From Chondrus crispus (lineage: Eukaryota; Rhodophyta; Florideophyceae; Gigartinales; Gigartinaceae), in NCBI RefSeq assembly GCF_000350225.1, contig NW_005179208.1, positions 19,834-74,664 of the forward strand: DNA of 54,831 nucleotides, read 5' to 3'. Below the pieces are notes generated by a model. That model made no database searches. It had not been told where the DNA came from and saw only the letters and a program-made list of their open reading frames with translations. How positions within the stretch are numbered: the first letter of the stretch is position 1; the number at the start of each line of letters is the position of its first letter. The position numbers were made by a program, and so were the translations under genes. Shown one piece after another: positions 40,215 through 48,159 of this stretch.

Positions 40215-42065
40215 TTAAAAGTCTCCGTCGAAACCGGCGAAACCCGTGATGAGGAAAAGCGACCAGTATGGTTTCTTCTCAACTTCGCTACACCAATTCC
40301 ACGCGCTCGTCAATCTACCGTCTATACAAGACCCTGCACTGAACGAGTCGCTCGCCCCGCTTCCGTCAAAAGCATGTCTGAAAAAGTCGCGCAAAATCTT
40401 CTTGCGTGCGGTCTCGACTCCGCCAAATGTCTCGTCGATATATTTTGCCAAGTGCGCATCCTCACGCGCGACATCGCCTAATCGCCGGATGCAGGTCGAC
40501 AGAGGTCCCAAAATTCGTTGTACCTGCGCATACTTGTCGATAAATGTTAACGCGTTCGGTACATTGTAGTCTCCCAGGTGGACGACAGAGGATCCTACCC
40601 AGGACCCTACCCTTTTCTGCACCGTGTTCAAAATCTCGTACATTGCCTTTGATACATGTGGCGCAGCCTGCACTCGGTTCAACCCTTGCCCGGTATTTCG
40701 CAGGTGGTATGAAACTGATGGATTGAGCAGGTCCTTCTCGCTGAGATACCACAACTTATACATCTCATGGCAGATCTCTCTCCAAAGGGCCAGGCTCTGG
40801 AATACATACCGAAACTGGCGCGAGTGATCGTGGGACAAGCGGGCACCTCCAACACCATCACTGATCGCGAGGCTATCCGCGCGATCGGTAGGTCGTTCCG
40901 GCTTGAAATACTGGTGCAGATACTTGATCATGGTATCGCACGGGTCGCGGGCGCTTCTCAAATAAGAGCTGTTATCACCGATAGAGTACAGACAGCGTTT
41001 GATTTCCTCCTCGCCAAGCGTTTGCCCCCTCTTATAGCGCTTCGCCAGCAGCTGGACAGCACGCTCCTTTTGCGAAATCTCCCTTTGTATCGCTCTTCTC
41101 GTCTTACCATCCGGAATGATTTCTTTGGTGGCCGCCTGAATAAGCGGATCGTCCAACAGCTCTAAGCCCTTCCGCACTTCGAGGTAAGAATGGACGGTAA
41201 CAAGCGGTTTGACGCAAGAAAAATCGAGCAGGCGGGTAATATCGTCCGAAACAGAATCCTGAAGCATGTGAATAAGCTTACCATAGGTATCGCGACTCTT
41301 CTCCGGATTGGCGACTTTGTGTCTGCGAGCAACCTCGAAGGCGGTCTGAAAAAAGGCCTCGTTGGCGGCAAAATCCTTCTCGGCGAGAAGCTCCTGGCCG
41401 CGTGCGTAGTCCGAGGCAACAGCGAGCCCCGTGAGAATAGAGCAAAGGTCGCGAATCTGAGCGTGGATTCGCTGCTTGGGCTTCATGCGCGAGTAGGTGA
41501 GGACGTCAACGACGTCGGTGTATTCGCTGACATTCAGAGCGGCCTCGACCAGACGAAGAATCTTGCGCTCCCAAGCAGACAGCCTCAACGGGATGTACTT
41601 GGCTCGGATGGCGAAGGATTGCGGGCGTGTGCCATTGGGCACATTGTCATCCGCGTGCCGGTCAGCCGAGGCGTCCGTAGATTCGTGCATGGCGACATCG
41701 TCATCGTCGCGGTCGTCCTCCGCAAGGTGATGGTTTTGCCGCTTGACGGAGCGCGGGGCGTCGAGATGGATAGGCTGCGGGCCGACGGTGGACAACGCAG
41801 GGCCTCTGATCTGGTCTAGGACTGAGACGAGGGCCTTTGAGAGGACGTCGGGATCCTTGATGGACAGCCAGTGGGCCGAGCTCCTCTCGAGGATGGCATC
41901 AAATGCCTTGCGGGACGCCTGCTGCTGCTCCGCCTGTCTCGCGACAACGTCATCGTCCAGGTGGTCGTCGGCATTACCGTTGGCCCCAAGCTTGGGGTTA
42001 GCGAGCGAGGCTTCCAAGACTGCGGCGAGCTCGCCCGCCGCTGGACGGTCTGCGGCACGCTTCAT
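40215..42065 (-). CDS. DUF2009 family protein
   Basis: 616 residues from ATG 42063-42065, the first Met after a proline-rich frame extension that crosses the G26 tract and is unlikely to be translated. The region from IPLRLSAWERKILRLVEAAL onward matches the DUF2009 family found in plants, algae and fungi. Characteristic blocks are VASDYARGQEL, YGKLIHMLQDS, RCLYSIGDNSSYLR, RDPCDTMIKYL, LSHDHSRQFRYVFQSL, DTGQGLNRVQAAP-like sequence and VGSWVGSSVVHLGDYNVPNA. The N-terminal 150 residues are acidic and low complexity. The biochemical role of the family is not established. Intronless and shares no operon-like partner; it is tail-to-tail with CGI121. Confidence 0.9.
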   Translation of the reverse strand: MKRAADRPAAGELAAVLEASLANPKLGANGNADDHLDDDVVARQAEQQQASRKAFDAILERSSAHWLSIKDPDVLSKALVSVLDQIRGPALSTVGPQPIHLDAPRSVKRQNHHLAEDDRDDDDVAMHESTDASADRHADDNVPNGTRPQSFAIRAKYIPLRLSAWERKILRLVEAALNVSEYTDVVDVLTYSRMKPKQRIHAQIRDLCSILTGLAVASDYARGQELLAEKDFAANEAFFQTAFEVARRHKVANPEKSRDTYGKLIHMLQDSVSDDITRLLDFSCVKPLVTVHSYLEVRKGLELLDDPLIQAATKEIIPDGKTRRAIQREISQKERAVQLLAKRYKRGQTLGEEEIKRCLYSIGDNSSYLRSARDPCDTMIKYLHQYFKPERPTDRADSLAISDGVGGARLSHDHSRQFRYVFQSLALWREICHEMYKLWYLSEKDLLNPSVSYHLRNTGQGLNRVQAAPHVSKAMYEILNTVQKRVGSWVGSSVVHLGDYNVPNALTFIDKYAQVQRILGPLSTCIRRLGDVAREDAHLAKYIDETFGGVETARKKILRDFFRHAFDGSGASDSFSAGSCIDGRLTSAWNWCSEVEKKPYWSLFLITGFAGFDGDF

Positions 42066-42095
42066 CAGCGAGCATGCGGGGCTGGCGGAGGGGGA

Positions 42096-42121
42096 GGGGG
42101 GGGGGGGGGGGGGGGGGGGGG
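42096..42121. repeat. G26 homopolymer in the DUF2009 gene leader
   Basis: Twenty-six consecutive G on the plus strand, 31 bp upstream of the DUF2009 start codon, preceded by shorter G runs. It could form a G-quadruplex in the promoter or, as C26, in the leader of the minus-strand transcript. Length is prone to sequencing error. Confidence 0.85.
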
Positions 42122-42342
42122 CGGGGTGCGCGAGCGAGGGCAAAGTGAGGGGTGGGCGGGCAGGGAAGATAGTGTAGTGAAGGGACGAGTAACGTGCAGG
42201 CGAGGGCGGGGCGATGGCTGGCGGTGTTGTGCGCACGAGGCGTGGAAACGTCTACATGTTCGGTGCGTGTCCACGTTGCACAAGGCGGAAATTTTGCGGT
42301 CGGCGTCCGTCACCTGGGCCAGTCGCCTGGGCCTGTCGCTCC

Positions 42343-43440
42343 TCACGGCACGTAACCATGTCGCGTCAGCCACAGGGCGCAGTCTGCGTCCGCCGTAATC
42401 GCGCCCATGCCTCGCCGCTCCACTAACCCGGCGGCCGGCGACTTGTCCACCTGCACGTGCCCGCGGTGCAGGTGCGTCACGGGGTTGAGGTCCATCGCGA
42501 CCGCACCGGCGTTGCACAGCGGCGCGCGCAGCCGCATCAGCTCGCGCGCCGCGCCCTCCAGCTCGCCCTCCGAATACGCGTAGTCCAAGTGCGTCCCCAT
42601 GTCGCGCAGCACCGCCACGGTGGCCGCCTCGCTCAACCCGCGCATGTCTTCCGCCTTGATGTCCATCTTCAGCTTCCCCCCCGCCGCCGCGAGCAGCACC
42701 TCCCGGCACCGGATCGTCGCCAGCGCCTGCCGCACCCACACCGACTTGTCGTGGTATTGCCCCGCCGTCAGCGTCTTGTGCCTCTGCTGGGGCGCACGCT
42801 TCCGGCAAAAGTCAGGATGAGTCAACCTGCCCAGCGGCACATCGACGCCCCAGCCCATGTCGCGCACGGACCGAACGACATGGCGCACGTCTCTGTAGCT
42901 GGTGAACACTGCGTCCACGTGCTGTTCCATCTTGGCGTCGGCGTCCTCCGTGGCCTGGAAGTGGTGCCAGTCCTGGAGGAGGTGGACCTTGACCAGAAGG
43001 GAGGTGCCCATGCGCTGGAACGCGCGCGCGGTAGGCTCGCCTGTGGCGTTGGGTGGCCGTACGGCGTAGCGGTCGTGCCACGCGGAGAGGTCGGCATGCC
43101 AGCCGGCCACAGTGTTGGGGTCGCGCACGCGCAGGAGGATGCGCAGGGCGTTGAAGAGCCAGGTGGAGCCTGCGCGGGAGCCGCCCGCCGCGATCACGAC
43201 CAGCGGCGGGGGGGCCTCGGGGGCCGGGAAGTCGCGGCACACGCGGCGCGACGTGCCGCAGAGAAGCGGGTGCTCCTGCGCATGCGCTGTGTCGCAGATG
43301 CTTGTGTCGAAGCGGTTGGAGAATTGGAGAAGGGCTAGTAGGAGGAGCATCAGCGTGAACAGACCGATGCAGGTGTGCTGGAGGGAGGACATGGCGTGGC
43401 GAAGGGTTTCGAAGGCGCGGATTGGTCTGCGGCGCGGCAT
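42343..43440 (-). CDS. Golgi-type sulfotransferase-like protein
   Basis: 365 residues from ATG 43438-43440; earlier in-frame codons are proline-rich leader. Residues 22-40 form one hydrophobic segment after a basic N-terminus, the layout of a type II Golgi membrane enzyme. GGSRAGSTWLFNALR (86-100) fits the 5'-phosphosulfate-binding loop of PAPS-dependent sulfotransferases. FTSYRDVRHVVRSVRDMGW (179-197), with R183 and S191, fits the 3'-phosphate-binding motif. Such enzymes transfer sulfate to polysaccharides; red algae have many because of sulfated galactans. The substrate cannot be read from the sequence. It is separated from the DUF2009 start by 277 bp. Confidence 0.7.
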   Translation of the reverse strand: MPRRRPIRAFETLRHAMSSLQHTCIGLFTLMLLLLALLQFSNRFDTSICDTAHAQEHPLLCGTSRRVCRDFPAPEAPPPLVVIAAGGSRAGSTWLFNALRILLRVRDPNTVAGWHADLSAWHDRYAVRPPNATGEPTARAFQRMGTSLLVKVHLLQDWHHFQATEDADAKMEQHVDAVFTSYRDVRHVVRSVRDMGWGVDVPLGRLTHPDFCRKRAPQQRHKTLTAGQYHDKSVWVRQALATIRCREVLLAAAGGKLKMDIKAEDMRGLSEAATVAVLRDMGTHLDYAYSEGELEGAARELMRLRAPLCNAGAVAMDLNPVTHLHRGHVQVDKSPAAGLVERRGMGAITADADCALWLTRHGYVP

Positions 43441-44592
43441 AGCGACAGGCAGGGGAGAAAGTCGGGGGACGCAGGGGAGCGGTGGTGAGATTGGGATGGT
43501 TAGCCTAGATTGAGTTGTGTTAGGTGAAGCGCAAGAGGGGGGAGGGGGGGGGGGGGTTTGTGTGTGTACAACAGATGGAGAGGGATGGGGATCAATCTTC
43601 TTGTGCATTCTACTGTTGTCGAATGCGTGAGGCCAAGTAAAGTTTACAGTAGTAAATCGACGACTACATTAACTACGATCAGATGGCGGCTTTTTCAATG
43701 CCAATTTGGCCGTGGATATTCCCAGCGATTCTCATCGCGGACATGCGAAGGTTAAGAAAAGCGGATATGTGCAGGTCAAACATGGAGCTAAGGGTGAGCC
43801 ATCGGCAAAACTGCGAATGTGGGAAGGCCATGGGTCAACCATGACCATGGCGAATGGTCCGAACCTCATCGCGCAAGGGCGAATGTAAAGAGGAGGCGAC
43901 AGGGGTCTACAGGCGTGCAGAGGCAATGCGAAAAGGGTCACAACTCATATCGGCACAGCGCGATTAGCTAGCGATGGATAGATGCGATGCAAGCAGCAGC
44001 GAGCAGACGTAATTAAGCGGAGGTAGCTTGCGGAAAAAGACAACGGCAGACAAGCCCAGCACCTGTGCTGAATCTCCTGTTCCACCCGATCTTCTTTCGT
44101 CCTCGTCACAGCGAGAGTAGCAGCGGTAGACCCTACACCTTTCGCCCAGAATCCGTACGGGATGTCCGAGCATACCAAAACTGTACTGAGTGCTAGTGGA
44201 CAACCCAAGGGTGCCGCATCGAAGTTTGGAATCAATAGAAGCGGTACCTTCGAAGGTACACAGTACTTGGGACACCGATGCGATTTTAAACAAAGCAAAT
44301 CATTTCGATAGCGTGCTGGACCAAGAACCTAGTAGAAATTGGATTCTTTTTTCTGTATTTTGTGAGGCAACGCCGTCGGGGATCACAGTCTCAAACAACT
44401 ATCCACAGGTCCACGTCAGGGCTCTTCAGTGACCATCGCCAGTCCCCCCCGACTTCGTGCATACCTTTCAGCTCGATAACTCCGACAACCGTGTTGCGTC
44501 AACCGCAATCCATTAACAAACTGAGAGCGAAGCAAGTGAGTTTCTTCCTCGTTCCATCCTAATTTTAAAAAATTGCCCCCGCCGTCGACCAC
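43441..44592. other. 1.15-kb spacer with a G13 run
   Basis: It holds the sulfotransferase leader, a G13 run at 43544-43556, and the upstream region of the PRMT3-finger-like gene. Short frames near 43706-44298 on both strands show no domain or composition supporting a gene. No tRNA-like fold was recognised. Confidence 0.45.
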
Positions 44593-45384
44593 ATGCAAGC
44601 CATGTCGACAGAGGACAAGAAAATCACCCCTTCTTCCGTCAGACCCCTTCCGCCCACGCCGTTCAGTGCGATGGTGGGACGACCCGGGCCTGCCACCGCG
44701 GCCTCGCACGCGCGTCCCGCTACCGGCCCCGCGGACTGCGCCTCTCGAGACCGCGCGTCCGACGCCGCCGCCGCCGTCAACGACATGGCCACCCTGCTCA
44801 ACGCCATGGACCCCGACGTCGTCAAACGCCTTGTCTATGCCCGAGAGGCGGCGGCCGGCGTGTACAAAGCCTTTCCAGAGGGCGATAGACGCTTCGATAG
44901 CGTCGAGACGGACAGTGAAGACGAAGAAGGTGAGGAGGAGGTTGTGCACGAAAACGGCGACGGCGATGGCGGTCGGGAGTCTTGCATCGGCCTTTTTGAC
45001 CGCGTCGTACACCCCAATGCGCAAGTCAGTCTGAGCCGCGCGAGGGAGGACCACGGCATTGATCTTGTCAAGGAGATGGATGCTGCCGGGTTGACCTTTT
45101 TTGAGAAGATTAAGATTGTCAATTACATTCGGCGGATGTGCGATGAGGGTGGGAGCACGGCAGAGGAAGCAGTGCCAGAAGTGAGGAGAATAATCAAGAC
45201 GAAGGATCCTAAGACGCTAGGAGATGATAAGCTTCTATGCCCGGTTATTCCTGGCGACTTGATGCTGACCGCCTTAGAGACTGAGGAGGATTTGCATGAT
45301 TCGGCTATGGACAAGACAGAGGATGTGACGCAAGCTGTGCGGGAATCCTTGCGTGCGTCCCACATACTACCAGAGGTAGAATAA
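44593..45384 (+). CDS. Protein with PRMT3 N-terminal finger-like domain
   Basis: 263 residues from ATG 44593 (a second Met is at residue 4). After a Pro/Ala-rich start and an acidic stretch (SEDEEGEEEVV) comes SCIGLFDRV, then EDHGIDLVKEM, FFEKIKIVNYIRR and GDDKLLCPVIPGD. This follows the order of the N-terminal zinc-finger region of arginine methyltransferase PRMT3 (finger, H-x-F-D-L, IK-x-x-N-F-IR, DDxYLxPVLxDD). The second zinc cysteine is absent and no methyltransferase domain follows, so it would be a stand-alone, possibly non-metal version. PRMT3 binds ribosomal protein uS5 through this region; a related role is only conjecture. It converges with NIP7 109 bp away. Confidence 0.55.
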   Translation: MQAMSTEDKKITPSSVRPLPPTPFSAMVGRPGPATAASHARPATGPADCASRDRASDAAAAVNDMATLLNAMDPDVVKRLVYAREAAAGVYKAFPEGDRRFDSVETDSEDEEGEEEVVHENGDGDGGRESCIGLFDRVVHPNAQVSLSRAREDHGIDLVKEMDAAGLTFFEKIKIVNYIRRMCDEGGSTAEEAVPEVRRIIKTKDPKTLGDDKLLCPVIPGDLMLTALETEEDLHDSAMDKTEDVTQAVRESLRASHILPEVE

Positions 45385-45492
45385 TAAGCTGTGGAGAATT
45401 GATGGCAGGAAAAGCATTCGTATTCGGTCTATGTACATAAACTTTACATTTGTCTCCCGACACCCATAAAACCGAACCGCAAAAGCATACCT

Positions 45493-46047
45493 CTAAAGCG
45501 CTGAGGCGGGTGAACTGTCTTCCGATCTCAAGTACATACCCAAATCCGCCTGATGCAGCACGACGATGTCGGTGGGCGCTGCCTTGCGACACTCGACCGT
45601 GCTTCTTGCCGTAAGCCCGAACCCCAGAGCCATGTCGCCCATGTTGTACACGACGACACCCGCACCGTGTTCGGTGTTTTCTGTGATCCTTCCCAAGCCA
45701 GTCTTCAGCACGTGGTTGCCGTACAGGAAGGACATTTCGGAGGACGGCTTGATCCACACCTTGTGCGTGGCGTATTTGCCGAGGTATTCCAGGCAGCTGA
45801 TGTGCAGGTGAAAGTTTTTGTGATGCGTGAACTTGCCAAAGCATACGCCAAGCGATGCTAGGCTATCGCGAGCCACGTGCGTGGCGAGGCGCATCGTGCG
45901 CTCCGAGACATAGTACACGCGGTCCTTTTGAAGACGGAAGCAGTAGCTGCCGTCCGGCGTGTCGATGAGCTTTTTCAGGTTAGGGCCGATGTACTTTGCC
46001 AGCTTTTCGAAGACTTGCGTTGTCTCCTCCTCTGTCAACGGACGCAT
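45493..46047 (-). CDS. NIP7: 60S ribosome biogenesis factor NIP7
   Basis: 184 residues from ATG 46045-46047, equal to the usual length; upstream in-frame codons are discarded because homology begins exactly at [23 protein letters not shown]7 acts in the nucleolus in pre-rRNA processing and 60S assembly. The N-terminal alpha/beta domain includes [18 protein letters not shown]. The C-terminal PUA domain includes [30 protein letters not shown] and [10 protein letters not shown]. No intron is seen. Confidence 0.95.
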   Translation of the reverse strand: MRPLTEEETTQVFEKLAKYIGPNLKKLIDTPDGSYCFRLQKDRVYYVSERTMRLATHVARDSLASLGVCFGKFTHHKNFHLHISCLEYLGKYATHKVWIKPSSEMSFLYGNHVLKTGLGRITENTEHGAGVVVYNMGDMALGFGLTARSTVECRKAAPTDIVVLHQADLGMYLRSEDSSPASAL

Positions 46048-46552
46048 GGTGAGGCGTGCAGGGTATAAAGAGATGGAGAGATGCTTTTGGGCACGGGAAG
46101 ACGACAACCAAGACAAGCAAACGGCATAATCTACGCCACCGCCGACGGGCAATGACAAACCTTTTTTTTGAAACAAATGTTAAAAATTAATCGTGGGAAT
46201 ATTATAATACTGTACAGTGGATATGATATTATATAAGCACTTCGTCAGATCATGTTCTCACTCACTCACAGGGGCTGCTCATTTCTCCTCCTTGGTTAAC
46301 ACTTGTGCTCTGGTCACACCACCTACTGCATGTTCCGCCGCGAATCATTATCTTCCACTTCCGAAAAGCAATATAATAGCGGAATGCTCTATCGGCCTGC
46401 CGGTTGACGAGGAGCTTGAAGCGAGGAAAGGATTTCTAGGAGATTCGACTCGGCAAGCACTCGTGCTCGGCAACTTTGACATGGGACTCAACGTAGTTAG
46501 AAAGGCGTGGTTTACATCTATGTACACAGCCGTAGCGACACGCTCCCTGCCC
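46048..46552. other. Spacer between NIP7 and RFC2
   Basis: It contains the NIP7 promoter and the RFC2 3' end. A plus-strand frame (to 46573) has no recognisable domain and overlaps the RFC2 stop, so it is not called as a gene. Confidence 0.5.
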
Positions 46553-47536
46553 TCAAGCGCGACAGAGCTTTGACGCCAAGCCCGCGAGCTGCAATGGAGT
46601 GGCCACCCCTTCCGCCATCCTCATGTGAACAAGCCCAATAATGCGGAGCATATTGAGCTTGGTCAGTTCATTGTCAATCGTCATACCCTTGGCGACTCGG
46701 AAGATGGTCTGAATAATATCGATCGTGGAGTAGCCCTGATCTGAGAGAAACATGACTTTTGCGAGGGCGCCGTCAATATCTTTTTCCATGCACAAGACGA
46801 GAAACTCGGCGACGACTTTGGGATGCGGCTGGTCGCAGACCTTATTCAAGTTCTTCCCATTGACGAAACCGAAGCCGTTGAAGGTGCTCTGAATGTTGTT
46901 CAACGCAATCCTCATATCGCCATCCGCAGTAAAAACAGCGGCATCGACGCCCGACTGGTCATACTCAGCCTTCTCCCTTTTAAGAACATGGGCCACTCTA
47001 CCTGCAACCTGCTCATTGGAAAGCCTCCTAAACCGGACGACGGCGCACCGACTTTGAATCGGCTCGATAATCTTTGACGACAGGTTACAAGCGAGTGCAA
47101 ACCTGGTGGTATTGGAGTGCAGCTCCATGGTCCTTCTGAGTGCCTGCTGGGCTGCCGAGGTCATGGAGTCGGCCTCATCCAGAAGGACGATCTTATGTCT
47201 CCCCGGAGGCAAGGTTACCTTTTTCTGGGCGAACATCTTGATGCGCGTGCGGACGGTGTCGATGCCGCGATCGTCCGAGGCGTTGAGCTCAAGGACGGCG
47301 TTGCGCAGCTGGGGGCCGAGGGTCTGGCGGGCTAGGGCCATGATTGCAGTGGTCTTGCCGCACCCCGGCGGGCCTGCGAGAAGCAGGTTCGGCATGTTGC
47401 CGTTGACGGCGACGACGCGGAGACGGTCGAGGACATCTTCGTTCCCGACGACGTCGTCGAGCGTTTGGGGTCGATATTTTTCTACCCAGGGAAGCTCATA
47501 GGCGGTAGAAGGGGGTTTGGCGGTTGACGGTTGCAT
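46553..47536 (-). CDS. RFC2: Replication factor C subunit 2 (human RFC2/yeast Rfc4 type)
   Basis: 327 residues from ATG 47534-47536. It is part of the five-subunit AAA+ clamp loader that places PCNA on primed DNA in the nucleus. Seen are PWVEKYRP (16-23), Walker A GPPGCGKT (55-62), Walker B LLDEAD (118-123) and the SRC arginine-finger motif (162-164). ALNNIQSTFNGFGFVN and a C-terminal collar ending LAGLASKLCRA are diagnostic of this subunit. A TTG-started extension of 21 residues upstream lacks conservation. It is divergent from the USP gene, sharing about 620 bp. Confidence 0.95.
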   Translation of the reverse strand: MQPSTAKPPSTAYELPWVEKYRPQTLDDVVGNEDVLDRLRVVAVNGNMPNLLLAGPPGCGKTTAIMALARQTLGPQLRNAVLELNASDDRGIDTVRTRIKMFAQKKVTLPPGRHKIVLLDEADSMTSAAQQALRRTMELHSNTTRFALACNLSSKIIEPIQSRCAVVRFRRLSNEQVAGRVAHVLKREKAEYDQSGVDAAVFTADGDMRIALNNIQSTFNGFGFVNGKNLNKVCDQPHPKVVAEFLVLCMEKDIDGALAKVMFLSDQGYSTIDIIQTIFRVAKGMTIDNELTKLNMLRIIGLVHMRMAEGVATPLQLAGLASKLCRA

Positions 47537-48159
47537 GATGGGGACGACTCCGGGGAGAGCGGGAGCAGGAGACGTTGGAGACGGAGGGTTCTGGTGCAAG
47601 TACTACTTAATCCGTTCGGGATATCCCTACCAGTCTACTTCGTAGATCCTCCAAAGTGGCGTGGTGTTTGAGCCAGGTGAATTTGGCGGGAAGGAGGGGC
47701 ATTCGGCTCCGGGATCCAATGTGTTTGAGGGTTCCAGAAGGCGGAGAATTAGAAATTCACCACTGTATCGACCGTTGAACCGCCACGGAGGGAGGGGCGG
47801 CCCCCTATCCACCCCGCACACGCCAAGTGTCCTTCGTCGCCCCCGATTGGCCAGATGCATGCGCACGCGCAGTGGCGAGCGACTGCGACCCCTGAAATGC
47901 TGCCGCAGCGCAGCGCATCAACCCGTTTCGTGGCTGTGCATCTAGGCGCAAGGACCCCCCGCTCTTCAATCCCCTCCCCCGCCATCCCGCCGTCGCCCTG
48001 AAATACGCCGCACGACCCTCCCCGCCTCGTGCCCTGCCCCTTGTCGTCGCCACGTCGTCGCTCTATCTGCTCGCCCTTGTTGTCTTGCTCGCGTGCGCTC
48101 CGCTTGGGCTCAAACCGCTTGTTGTCGTCGCCTTCGCGGTCGGTGGCCTGCGTCGAGGC
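47537..48159. promoter_or_regulatory. Bidirectional promoter region RFC2/USP
   Basis: About 620 bp between the divergent RFC2 and USP start codons. No distinct TATA box or repeated operator was recognised. Open frames here are GC-driven. Confidence 0.4.

Noticed and set aside
40215..42236. N-terminal extension of the DUF2009 protein through the C26 tract
   Set aside because: Proline-rich translation of a low-complexity leader; conserved protein starts after ATG 42065.
46217..46573. 118-codon plus-strand frame between NIP7 and RFC2
   Set aside because: It overlaps the RFC2 stop, has no domain and unremarkable composition.
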